Assembly (NCBI GenBank): GCA_902470345.1
Contig: CABRGB010000052.1
Location: 1-11,879, forward strand
Length of the DNA stretch: 11,879 nt
Direction: 5' to 3'
From: an uncultured Collinsella sp.
GTDB taxonomy: Bacteria > Actinomycetota > Coriobacteriia > Coriobacteriales > Coriobacteriaceae
Position numbers and translations under genes: made by a program. The notes beneath the pieces are model-generated. The model worked only from the letters and a program-made list of their open reading frames with translations, made no database searches and was not told the DNA's origin. Every line of letters begins with the position of its first letter. Positions within the stretch are counted from its first letter, which is position 1. Positions 5,204-11,814 of this stretch are shown here, one piece after another.

Positions 5204-7099
5204 TTAAGCCGTATGCGCTTGCACAAGCGCCATCAGCTCATGCCAGGACCGGCGCTCGCGTAGGCGCTCGACCCCCTGGCGGTCCATAAAGATCTCGGCG
5301 AGCAGTGAGCTCAAGATCCGCGCCTCATCGCCGCCCGACCGGGCAAACGACACCATAAAGACGATATCGACCTCATGGCCGTATTCGTCCCAAAGAATGG
5401 GATGTTCGAGCAGGCCCACGGTAACAAAGGCCTCGGCGCTCAAGGGATGCATCCCATGGGGCATGGCTACCCCATTGCCAAACGAGGTGGCACTCGCGCT
5501 CTCGCGCTCGGCGACCTCTTGGGCAAACTGGGCATCGACACGGCCGCTCTCGACGGCGCGCTCGGAGAGATATCGGAGAACGGCCTGCTTCGACGACGCC
5601 TCAACGCGGTTGAAGAACAGGGCACGGCTAAAGAAAGAGCTTACGGAGTCCGATTGCGCAGTGTCGTCGCTCAGCACCTTGCGGATAGCGTTGACATCGC
5701 TCGTCTCCAAGAAGAAATCGGCCTCGCGGACGGGCACGGGCAACTTGACGTTGAGCGGCACCGTTGTGAACACGTAGTCGATGTGCGAAAAATCGAACGT
5801 TCCCACGCGGGCGACATCGCATGTCTCAATCGAATCGATATACATGCCAAACTGCTTGCGGTACTGGTGCTCGAGCATACGGGCGCTTCCCGCTCCCGAG
5901 GCGCACACGATCAGGATGCGCTTGCGACGCGGCTGGTCGGCTTGCTGCTCGAGGGCCAGGGCAAATGCCATGGCGATGTAGCCGAGCTCTTCATCAGAGG
6001 GCTGGCTGCCAAAATGACGCTCGAGTACCTGCGAGGTGCCAGCTGCCATCGAATAGGCCAACGGAAACCTCGTCTTGATATCGGGCAGCATGGGGTTATC
6101 CATATGCATGTGATATTCAAGGCGATAGCCCAGAGGGCCGATATGCCGAGCAAGGTTCATGCGAAGTTCAAGATCGCCGCTAAAGTCAAACCTAAACTCA
6201 TCGTTGACCGCACGTACCATCTCGGAAGCAATCTCCCACATCTCGTCCGAGATAACGGCAGAGCCCTTCTCGGGCACGCCCGTGCCCCTGCCGAGCAAAT
6301 GGATTGCGATAAAGGCAACCTCTTCTCGGGGCATGCTCACGCCCAGGGCATCCTTGATGTTTGCGGCAATCTGGAAAGCCGCGGCGTATTCGCGCGTTCC
6401 CTCCAGTTTTTGAACGTCCGATTCTGCAGCTGGGACATAGCAGCCCTGCTCGATGCGGCCAAGAGCAATGTAAAGATGCATGATGAGATTGCGGGATGCC
6501 AGCGAGCTCACCGTGACGGGCGAGGCCGTCAGGGCATCGTCCACACATGCGGCGATGGCCCGCAGGCGCTCGGCGAGCTTTGCATCGTCGGTGTCGGGCA
6601 ACACGGGCCTCACCAGCGAGGCCAGGCACAGGCGCCGTTGTGACTCCCCGCCCGCAACGCGGATTCCGTAGCGTGGGCGCTTTTCGAGCGTTAAGTCAAA
6701 TTGGGCGAGTTTCTGCTCTACCAGACGCATGTCATTGGACAGAGTCCGCGCCGAAACGTAGAGTAAATCCGCATACTCCTCAATCGTCACCCACTGGGAC
6801 CGCATGAGGAGGTCGTTAAGAAGGAAGGACACACGGCCATCGCGCGTATCAGGAATGCCCGGATGGGCCAGAGCCGCACCGTCTAGCAAGCGAGCAAGCT
6901 CATCTGCTCGTGCAACATCGATACGATACTGCCCCTTGCTGCCAACGATGCGTGCAACCCCTGCAAGGCTGTCGTTTGCGCGATGGATATAGTTTCTCAC
7001 GGCGCGCTCGCTTACCTCGAGACGCTTGGCAAGTACCGCGACAGCGACAGGCTGAGCGTCCTCGATCATATTTACAAGCTGCTTGACGCGAGCATCCAT
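5204..7099 (-). CDS. PTS-regulated transcriptional activator, LicR/MtlR type (HTH, two PRDs, EIIB-like, EIIA-like)
   Basis: A 631-residue regulator. Domains in order: an HTH_11 domain (about 5-58), a second HTH/Mga-like domain (about 90-148), PRD1 (about 175-280; His208 in IMHLYIALGRI, His267 in IAIHLLG), PRD2 (about 285-390; His319 in ARHIGPLGY), an EIIB-like domain (about 393-480; Cys399 in ILIVCASGAGS) and an EIIA-like domain of the fructose/mannitol class (about 485-631; His548 in GVAMPHG). In LicR and MtlR, HPr and the cognate EII proteins phosphorylate these sites to report sugar flux and general PTS state. The domain set marks a DNA-binding activator, though automated tools often name such proteins BglG-family antiterminators. 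The second histidine usual in PRD2 is replaced: YIAMAF is found where YIALHF is expected (Ala378). GGAGGA precedes ATG 7099. It lies upstream of, and parallel to, the PTS genes it most likely controls. Confidence 0.93.
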   Translation of the reverse strand: MDARVKQLVNMIEDAQPVAVAVLAKRLEVSERAVRNYIHRANDSLAGVARIVGSKGQYRIDVARADELARLLDGAALAHPGIPDTRDGRVSFLLNDLLMRSQWVTIEEYADLLYVSARTLSNDMRLVEQKLAQFDLTLEKRPRYGIRVAGGESQRRLCLASLVRPVLPDTDDAKLAERLRAIAACVDDALTASPVTVSSLASRNLIMHLYIALGRIEQGCYVPAAESDVQKLEGTREYAAAFQIAANIKDALGVSMPREEVAFIAIHLLGRGTGVPEKGSAVISDEMWEIASEMVRAVNDEFRFDFSGDLELRMNLARHIGPLGYRLEYHMHMDNPMLPDIKTRFPLAYSMAAGTSQVLERHFGSQPSDEELGYIAMAFALALEQQADQPRRKRILIVCASGAGSARMLEHQYRKQFGMYIDSIETCDVARVGTFDFSHIDYVFTTVPLNVKLPVPVREADFFLETSDVNAIRKVLSDDTAQSDSVSSFFSRALFFNRVEASSKQAVLRYLSERAVESGRVDAQFAQEVAERESASATSFGNGVAMPHGMHPLSAEAFVTVGLLEHPILWDEYGHEVDIVFMVSFARSGGDEARILSSLLAEIFMDRQGVERLRERRSWHELMALVQAHTA

Positions 7100-7249
7100 G
7101 TCCTCCTCCTTTCCCTGCGTCTAGTCTAACGCGGTAAAGAATGACACTCCACGTCGCGCTCGTTCCGCCAACTCGGAACAGGTTGCGGGGAGTCCAGCTG
7201 AGCTATGGAGAGCCTGGGGAGAGGGCCCGAAAGCAATGCGTCGGTGTGA

Positions 7250-7283
7250 GATGCGCTTTCCGCAGTCATTGGGGACAGATTTA
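7250..7283 (+). repeat. Junction of the two repeat families
   Basis: GATGCGCTTTCCGCAG (7250-7265) runs directly into TCATTGGGGACAGATTTA (7266-7283). The first half matches the motifs at 1299-1312 and 1422-1440; the second matches the unit at 1161-1178 with one difference (GATTTA for GACTTA). Confidence 0.65.
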
Positions 7284-7287
7284 AATT

Positions 7288-7347
7288 AGTAGTCATTGAG
7301 GACGTTCTTGTTTGACTAGTCGTTTAAGAACGTCCCCAATGACTACT
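7288..7347. repeat. REP-like 60-nt imperfect palindrome
   Basis: Bases 7288-7309 (containing TCATTGAGGACGTTCTT) pair with 7326-7347 (containing AAGAACGTCCCCAATGA): 22 positions with one mismatch, at A7299. The 16-base loop contains a further palindrome, GACTAGTC (7314-7321). The arm sequence is a variant of the GGGGACAG unit found at 1149-1206. No transposase gene is adjacent. Confidence 0.85.
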
Positions 7348-7373
7348 CACCCATCGGGGACTAGGTGAATAGC

Positions 7374-7405
7374 AAAAGCCCCGCAGTCGGAGCGGACTGC
7401 GGGGC
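7374..7405 (-). terminator. Intrinsic terminator of arcC
   Basis: GCCCCGCAGTC (7378-7388) pairs with GACTGCGGGGC (7395-7405), a perfect 11-bp stem with a 6-base loop. On the minus strand it is followed by TTTT (7377-7374). It lies 67 bases past the arcC stop. Confidence 0.9.
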
Positions 7406-7471
7406 TCATGAAGAGAGGCTAGTTTGTGGGCGTCTTGCCTGGCGCCCACGAGAGAGGCAACAGAGTAGAGA

Positions 7472-8434
7472 CTACTCGTGGATGCGGGTGCCGGAGAGGC
7501 CGGCCATGGTCTCGGCGGCCTTGTCCAGGGCGCCGATGATGCAGGTGCGGCCCTTGCGGGAACGGGCGAACTTGATGGCAGCGCGGACCTTGGGCTCCAT
7601 GGAACCCTTGCCGAACTGGCCCTCGTCGGCCAGGCGCTCGGCCTCGTCGGCAGTGAGGTCCTCGAGCTCCTCCTGGTTGGGCTTGCCAAAGTTGATGGCG
7701 ACATGCTCAACGGCGGTCAGCAGGAACAGAACGTCGGCGTCGCAGTCCTCGGCCAGCAGCTCGCCGCCCAGGTCCTTGTCGATGACGGCGGGAACGCCCT
7801 TGTAGCAGCCCTTGTTCTCGTAGTCGCGGACGACGGGGATGCCGCCGCCACCGCAGGCGATGACGATGAACTCGTTATCGAGCAGGTTGAGGATGGAGTC
7901 AGCCTCGACGATCTTCTTGGGATCGGGGGAAGCGACGACGCGACGCCAGCCGCGACCGGAATCCTCGACGAAGACCTTGGAGGGATCCTCGGCCATGAAC
8001 TCCTTGGCCTGCTCCTCAGTGTAGAAGGGGCCGATCGGCTTGGTCGGGTTCTTGAACGCGGGATCGTCCGGGTCGCACTCGATCTGGGTGACGACGGTGG
8101 CGGCGTGCCAGCGCTTATAGCGCTTGTGCATCTCGCGGCCGATGCCCTGCTGCAGGTGATAACCGATGTAGCCCTGGGACATGGCGCCGCACTCGGGCAG
8201 CGGCATCTCGGGGGTGCCGATGGCGTCGTGGGCAGCGGCGAAGGCGTTCTGGATCATGCCAACCTGCGGGCCGTTGCCGTGGGTGATGATGATCTCGTTG
8301 CCCTGCTCGATCAGGCCGAGGAGAGCGTGAGCGGTGTTGCTCACGGCCTCGATCTGCTCAACGGGGTTGTTGCCGAGGGCGTTGCCGCCAAGGGCGACGA
8401 CGATACGATCGGGCTTGCCAAGAGGCTTAGACAT
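7472..8434 (-). CDS. arcC: Carbamate kinase
   Basis: A 320-residue cytoplasmic kinase of the amino acid kinase fold; it reversibly makes ATP and carbamate from carbamoyl phosphate and ADP. Landmarks are VVALGGNALGNN at the N-terminus, IITHGNGPQVG near 47-57, IVIACGGGGIPV, and GVPAVIDKDLGGELLA with the conserved Lys/Asp. The C-terminal GLSGTRI is also usual. Length matches the family (about 310-320). ATG 8434 is chosen because AAAGGA lies eight bases before it; an upstream ATG (8470) would add 12 atypical residues. The gene has its own terminator and no co-directional partner, so the source of carbamoyl phosphate (arginine, agmatine or ureide breakdown) cannot be read from this window. It is reliably identified. 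Confidence 0.97.
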   Translation of the reverse strand: MSKPLGKPDRIVVALGGNALGNNPVEQIEAVSNTAHALLGLIEQGNEIIITHGNGPQVGMIQNAFAAAHDAIGTPEMPLPECGAMSQGYIGYHLQQGIGREMHKRYKRWHAATVVTQIECDPDDPAFKNPTKPIGPFYTEEQAKEFMAEDPSKVFVEDSGRGWRRVVASPDPKKIVEADSILNLLDNEFIVIACGGGGIPVVRDYENKGCYKGVPAVIDKDLGGELLAEDCDADVLFLLTAVEHVAINFGKPNQEELEDLTADEAERLADEGQFGKGSMEPKVRAAIKFARSRKGRTCIIGALDKAAETMAGLSGTRIHE

Positions 8435-9036
8435 TGCTGGAATCCTTTCTGTAAAAGGCCTACAACCCATTAATAACCCGCGCCCGTGCGATACGCGAGT
8501 TTATTAAGGTTTATATTCTCTTTATCGCTCATTTTATTCATTTTGAAAATAGTTGAACGGTGAACGGTCGCTTTTACCCGCTCAGCGTAAAGAAACCCAG
8601 CTCAAGCATATCTACGTCATTTACGTGCAACTTTATTTTAATAGAGCAGGGATTAGACCAGATTATGCAAACTATATCTTTGCTAAACATAAAACAGACA
8701 GCGCAAAATCTTACTCGCACTATACGAGATTCTATGCACTTATTGGACGAGTATGCAGCCCTGCAATAACATGGCGTTTTTCATCCAACTTAAGGAATAG
8801 ACGAGTGCCTTTGCCGCGCGTCGGCCGGCAGCCGGCGAGCCGTCTCGTCGATTGCCGCTTCCAGAAAATCAAAAACTGATATTGCGCGCGCAATTGCGGC
8901 ATGGTACTTTAGCGAAGAACAGCGCGGGCTGGGGCGACAGAGATCTGTCGTGAAGTTTGGGTTCGGCGACCCCGCCGCTGTCTTCTCCTTATCCGCCAGC
9001 GAACCCCTTGAGCGACGGATTGAGGAGGTCCTTACT
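8435..9036. promoter_or_regulatory. Divergent intergenic region, partly AT-rich
   Basis: About 600 bases separate the starts of arcC (minus) and the DUF3830 gene (plus). Bases 8490-8790 are clearly richer in A and T than the surroundings. On the arcC side there is TATAAA (minus, 8515-8510) without a good -35, and TGAATAAAATGA (minus, about 8542-8531), which partly recalls an ArgR box. A tandem 7-mer GAACGGT lies at 8555-8568. Nearer the DUF3830 gene are the palindrome ATTGCGCGCGCAAT (8881-8894) and the inverted repeat at 8935-8950. Short open frames here lack ribosome sites and protein-like sequence. Promoters for both genes must lie here; exact sites are not resolved. Confidence 0.4.
8935..8950 (+). 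promoter_or_regulatory. Inverted repeat upstream of the DUF3830 gene
   Basis: CGACAGA-GA-TCTGTCG is a perfect 7-2-7 inverted repeat about 85 bases before the DUF3830 start. It could be an operator for a dimeric regulator. With the perfect 14-bp palindrome ATTGCGCGCGCAAT at 8881-8894 it is the most regular structure in this stretch. Function is a guess. Confidence 0.4.
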
Positions 9037-9453
9037 ATGACAAAAATGCTCAAGATCACGCTGAATGGCGAGACGTTTCTCGCCGATATGCTCTGGGACA
9101 AGGCCCCCGAGACATGTAAGCTGTTCGAATCGTCCTGTCCGGTCGAGTCACGTATCTTTTCGGCCAAGATCTGCGATGCCGAGGTAACCTATCCCGTATC
9201 GGGCCCCATTGCCAATTATGAGCACATCGAGAACCCCGTTTTTCACGAGCCGGCGGGCGCCGTGAGCTGGTATGGCGGATGGTCGTCAATCTGCATCTTC
9301 TTTGACGTGTGCGAGCCCTTTGGCACCTGCAACATGTTCGCCCGCATCTGCGAAGCCGACCGCGAGCGCTTTGCCGCCGCCTGCCGCAATGTCTGGGACA
9401 ACCAGGGCATGTGCATCAAAAACGAAATCGTCGAGATCGAAGCGGAGGCCTAA
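9037..9453 (+). CDS. DUF3830 family protein, cyclophilin-like fold
   Basis: A 138-residue protein. The pattern LKITLNGETFLADMLWDKAP, then TC-x-LF, CPVESRIFSAK and a downstream GAVSWYGGWSSICIFF strand fits the DUF3830 family, predicted to have a cyclophilin-like barrel; its biochemical function is unknown. It has nine cysteines (27, 34, 46, 86, 92, 98, 105, 116, 126), high for a small protein, which could mean metal binding or redox chemistry. No signal peptide or membrane segment. GAGGAGG lies eight bases before ATG 9037, which fixes the start over the longer open frame from 8950. The next gene begins two bases after its stop, so the pair is one operon. Family call moderately sure, from memory of the motif. 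Confidence 0.75.
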   Translation: MTKMLKITLNGETFLADMLWDKAPETCKLFESSCPVESRIFSAKICDAEVTYPVSGPIANYEHIENPVFHEPAGAVSWYGGWSSICIFFDVCEPFGTCNMFARICEADRERFAAACRNVWDNQGMCIKNEIVEIEAEA

Positions 9454-9455
9454 AG

Positions 9456-9980
9456 ATGATGGATATCAACACCCTGCTCGCACTCGACCTTGCCGAGTAC
9501 ACCACTGCACTTGAGGCCCTCGCCGACCAAATGATGCTCGAGGAACCGCGCGATATCGACTACATGCGCCGCCGCAAGCTTGACACAGGCCGCGAATTCG
9601 CCGTCTGGAACTTCACCGTCGGCTACTGCATGAACGCGGCCGACGCCCTCTCCCTCCTGCGAGCCCAGGCCAACGAAAACGCCAACGACGGCACCGCCGA
9701 CCTCGCAACGATCAACAACAGCGCCGCGCGCCTGTGCGACTGGTTCTCGGGCGCCTTCGACGTCACCGGCAAAATGGATGACACCACGGCAATCCTCGCC
9801 CACAGCCGCGACCTCTACGCCCAGGTAGAGACTCACGAACAGTTTGCAGCCCTCACCCGCGCCACCGAGCGCTATCTGGTCCAGCTCCAATTTTGGGTCG
9901 ACCGCCAGATTCCCTGGCCGGCCATTAGCGACCTCGTCCACGGCTACCGCCTACGCACGGAGTCCGGCGAGACAAGGTAA
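9456..9980 (+). CDS. Conserved-looking hypothetical protein, helical, partner of DUF3830 gene
   Basis: A 174-residue protein I do not recognise. It starts at ATG 9456, two bases after the DUF3830 stop, with GGAGG seven bases upstream inside the end of that gene; coupled translation is likely. The sequence is acidic and mostly helix-forming, with no signal peptide or membrane segment. A dense patch EFAVWNFTVGYCMNAADAL (48-66) and a Trp-rich stretch QFWVDRQIPWPAISDLVHGY (145-164) look like the core. High-GC codon use matches the upstream gene. It probably acts with the DUF3830 protein; no function can be given. Confidence 0.8.
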   Translation: MMDINTLLALDLAEYTTALEALADQMMLEEPRDIDYMRRRKLDTGREFAVWNFTVGYCMNAADALSLLRAQANENANDGTADLATINNSAARLCDWFSGAFDVTGKMDDTTAILAHSRDLYAQVETHEQFAALTRATERYLVQLQFWVDRQIPWPAISDLVHGYRLRTESGETR

Positions 9981-10035
9981 CCAAGCAAGCAGCACCGACA
10001 ACACCCCACCATCGGGATCCAAAGTAAGAATCAGA

Positions 10036-10069
10036 GGGCTGGAGACGCACCCAACAGCGTCCCCAGCCC
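10036..10069 (+). terminator. Probable terminator hairpin of the DUF3830 unit
   Basis: GGGCTGGAGACGC (10036-10048) pairs with GCGTCCCCAGCCC (10057-10069) at 12 of 13 positions, with an 8-base loop. It stands 55 bases after the stop of the second gene. There is no clear T-run after it, so termination may be weak or factor-assisted. Confidence 0.5.
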
Positions 10070-10123
10070 CTTCGCAAAGTAGAGCACTGTTTCAGTGGCT
10101 TTGAGGCCTATTCGAACCTTTGC

Positions 10124-10207
10124 TATCTCCCAATTTTTGTATATTTACGACAATATTATCTGCCAATTTTTGTATGATTTTAGGCGATTCTATCTGTCAA
10201 TTTTTGT
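10124..10207 (+). promoter_or_regulatory. Three 17-bp direct repeats upstream of the AAA/DUF4143 gene
   Basis: TATCTCCCAATTTTTGT (10124-10140), TATCTGCCAATTTTTGT (10157-10173) and TATCTGTCAATTTTTGT (10191-10207) differ at only two positions and recur at 33 and 34 bases, about three helical turns. They end 14 bases before ATG 10222. Possible -10 boxes TATTAT (10154-10159) and TATGAT (10173-10178) lie among them. Regular phase over a promoter suggests cooperative binding of a regulator, perhaps self-control by the downstream protein. Confidence 0.8.
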
Positions 10208-10221
10208 CATTTGGGGGTTTA

Positions 10222-11583
10222 ATGCTACGCCGTAAGGTCACTGATAGGCTTTTGAGCTGGAAGAATAACTCCAATAAGGCATTACTCGTTACTGGTGCGC
10301 GTCAGATTGGCAAGAGCTATGCGATTCGCGCGTTTGGAAAAAGCAACTACGCTTCGTATTTTGAGGTCAATTTACTACTCGATGTCGAAGCAAGGAATGC
10401 ACTTGTTGGCGCAAAGAACTCCGTTGACTTTATCAACCGCGTAGCCCTTCTTGCGGATGCGCCGCTTGTTGAGGGCGATACGCTTGTCTTTGTCGATGAG
10501 ATTCAGGAGTATCCGCAGATCGTTACACTCATGAAGGCGTTGGTCGAGGATGGGCGCTTTAGCTATGTCTTCTCGGGGTCTATGCTTGGGACTGAGTTTA
10601 AGGGGATCTCTTCTTTTCCGGTGGGATATGTAGAGCACATTGTTATGCGCCCGATGGATTTTGAAGAGTTTTGTTGGGCAAACAGCGTAAGCGAGAATGT
10701 GCTTGCAGGCATTCGCAGCTGCCTTGTCGAGAAACATCCTGTCGAAAACTATATTCATGAGGCGATGCTCAAGAACTATAGAGCCTATATCGTTTGCGGC
10801 GGCATGCCGGAGGTCGTTCAGAATTATATTGATTCGGGTTATTCGCTCGTGAGCACACGTGAGCTTCAAACTCAGCTGGTCGATCAGTACAAAAGCGATA
10901 TCTCAAAATATGCATCGACTCGAGCGTTTAACGTTCGGTCGATTTTTGAGCAAATTCCCGTTCAGCTTGAGGCGGAGTCTCATCGCTTTGTTGTTTCGTC
11001 TCTGGGTGAGGGAGCTCGCCTTAAAAAATATGAGCAGGATTTCCTGTGGCTTGTTAACGCAGGTGTTGGATTGATGGTCGCCAGGGTGACGGAGCCACGG
11101 AGTCCTCTCAAGAGGACGGAGAAAACGACAGCCTTCAAACTATACGAGTCTGATACAGGCATGCTCGCATCGCGATACCCCGGCAGCACCGCACGCGCTG
11201 TCTATCTTGATATGAAAACTCCCAACCTTGGTGGTCTCTATGAGAACGTGGTCGCGCAGGAACTTGTTGCCCTCGGGGCGGATGCATGGTACTACCAAAC
11301 GCGTGAGGTCGGTGAAGTTGACTTTGTGATCGAAGGCGCCCACGGGCATGTTGTCCCAATCGAGGTCAAATCGGGCAAGAAAGTTCGAGCGCACGCGGCC
11401 CTCGATCGTCTGATGAGTGTGGGCGAGTACAAAATTCCCGAGGCCGTTGTACTAAGCCACGAGAATCTCAGCAAAGAGGGCAAGGTTCTGTACGTTCCAA
11501 TCTACATGACGTTTTGTCTCGATGAGTTTATGGAAAAGGATGACCCCAATAACGATTTCTCGTTCGCACCCATATCTCTCTAG
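10222..11583 (+). CDS. AAA family ATPase with C-terminal DUF4143
   Basis: A 453-residue protein of the AAA_14/DUF4143 group. The ATPase part has Walker A GARQIGKS (25-32), Walker B LVFVDEIQ (88-95) and FSGS (117-120). It is followed by a winged-helix-like linker and DUF4143 (about 225-420). The C-terminal part keeps a nuclease-like D-ExK pattern: Asp367 in GEVDFVI, then Glu381 and Lys383 in PIEVKSG. That fits the restriction-endonuclease-like fold known for this family. No membrane segments. The group is common and mobile in bacteria but has no settled function. ATG 10222 begins MLRRKVTDRLL, where family members usually start; an open frame from 10120 only translates the upstream repeats. The ribosome site (GGGGG, five bases before) is weak. 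Codons are more AT-rich than in neighbouring genes, suggesting transfer. Confidence 0.92.
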   Translation: MLRRKVTDRLLSWKNNSNKALLVTGARQIGKSYAIRAFGKSNYASYFEVNLLLDVEARNALVGAKNSVDFINRVALLADAPLVEGDTLVFVDEIQEYPQIVTLMKALVEDGRFSYVFSGSMLGTEFKGISSFPVGYVEHIVMRPMDFEEFCWANSVSENVLAGIRSCLVEKHPVENYIHEAMLKNYRAYIVCGGMPEVVQNYIDSGYSLVSTRELQTQLVDQYKSDISKYASTRAFNVRSIFEQIPVQLEAESHRFVVSSLGEGARLKKYEQDFLWLVNAGVGLMVARVTEPRSPLKRTEKTTAFKLYESDTGMLASRYPGSTARAVYLDMKTPNLGGLYENVVAQELVALGADAWYYQTREVGEVDFVIEGAHGHVVPIEVKSGKKVRAHAALDRLMSVGEYKIPEAVVLSHENLSKEGKVLYVPIYMTFCLDEFMEKDDPNNDFSFAPISL

Positions 11584-11628
11584 CCATTTGAATCCGCAAT
11601 CCAGCCCCGTCCACACATCAATGCATTT

Positions 11629-11764
11629 CCCAAGGTGCTGCGCGTTTCGCGCCAAAGGCGCGAAAAAGCAAAGGGATAAGGCGTTGCAACAGCCACGCCC
11701 CCCATCCATCCCCAAAGTAACGCGCCTTTCGCGGTAAAGCCGCGAAACAGCGAAGGGGACGGAA
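11629..11764. repeat. Two copies of a hairpin-bearing repeat, 82 bases apart
   Basis: Copy A (11629-11682) and copy B (11711-11764) align without gaps. Each begins CCCAA-x-GT and carries a hairpin: TTTCGCGCC-AAA-GGCGCGAAA in A (11645-11665) and TTTCGCGGT-AAA-GCCGCGAAA in B (11727-11747). Where the arms differ, the partner bases change so that pairing is kept. Each hairpin is followed by AGC-x-AAGGG. Confidence 0.8.
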
Positions 11765-11774
11765 TACCCGACCA

Positions 11775-11814
11775 ACTACGTCCTTCATCCGCCCACACAA
11801 TCCGAGGACGTAGT
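11775..11814. repeat. 10-bp perfect inverted repeat
   Basis: ACTACGTCCT (11775-11784) and AGGACGTAGT (11805-11814) are exact inverted copies separated by 20 bases. No T-run follows on either strand. It could be a hairpin, an operator, or the end of a repeat element reaching past the window. Confidence 0.6.

Larger units (their letters stand above)
7100..7377. other. Intergenic region with regulator upstream sequence and repeats
   Basis: The part next to the regulator start (7100-7245) should hold its promoter, but no convincing -35/-10 pair is visible. It has a small hairpin, GTTCCG/CGGAAC (7162-7167 with 7174-7179). The rest is one GGATGCGCTTTCCGCAG motif, one GGGGACAG unit and the 60-nt palindrome listed separately, followed by the arcC terminator. 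Confidence 0.5.

Noticed and set aside
5375..6643. 422-codon plus-strand open frame opposite the regulator
   Set aside because: It is antisense to a regulator with six recognisable domains and carries no domain of its own.
7478..8473. A 331-codon plus-strand open frame covering almost all of arcC
   Set aside because: It is the mirror of a clear carbamate kinase gene; high-GC codon bias keeps the opposite strand open. Its translation is low-complexity Leu/Gly/Val-rich with no family signature.
8553..8879. Possible small proteins (108 or 69 residues) in the AT-rich region
   Set aside because: They begin at TTG or GTG without a ribosome site, and composition does not look like protein. I could not support either.
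8790..9167. 125-codon minus-strand open frame overlapping the DUF3830 start
   Set aside because: No ribosome site, overlaps the start of a supported gene, and no recognisable family.
10120..10221. N-terminal extension of the AAA ATPase from TTG 10120
   Set aside because: It only translates the three DNA repeats, lacks a ribosome site, and the family normally starts near MLRRKVTDRLL.
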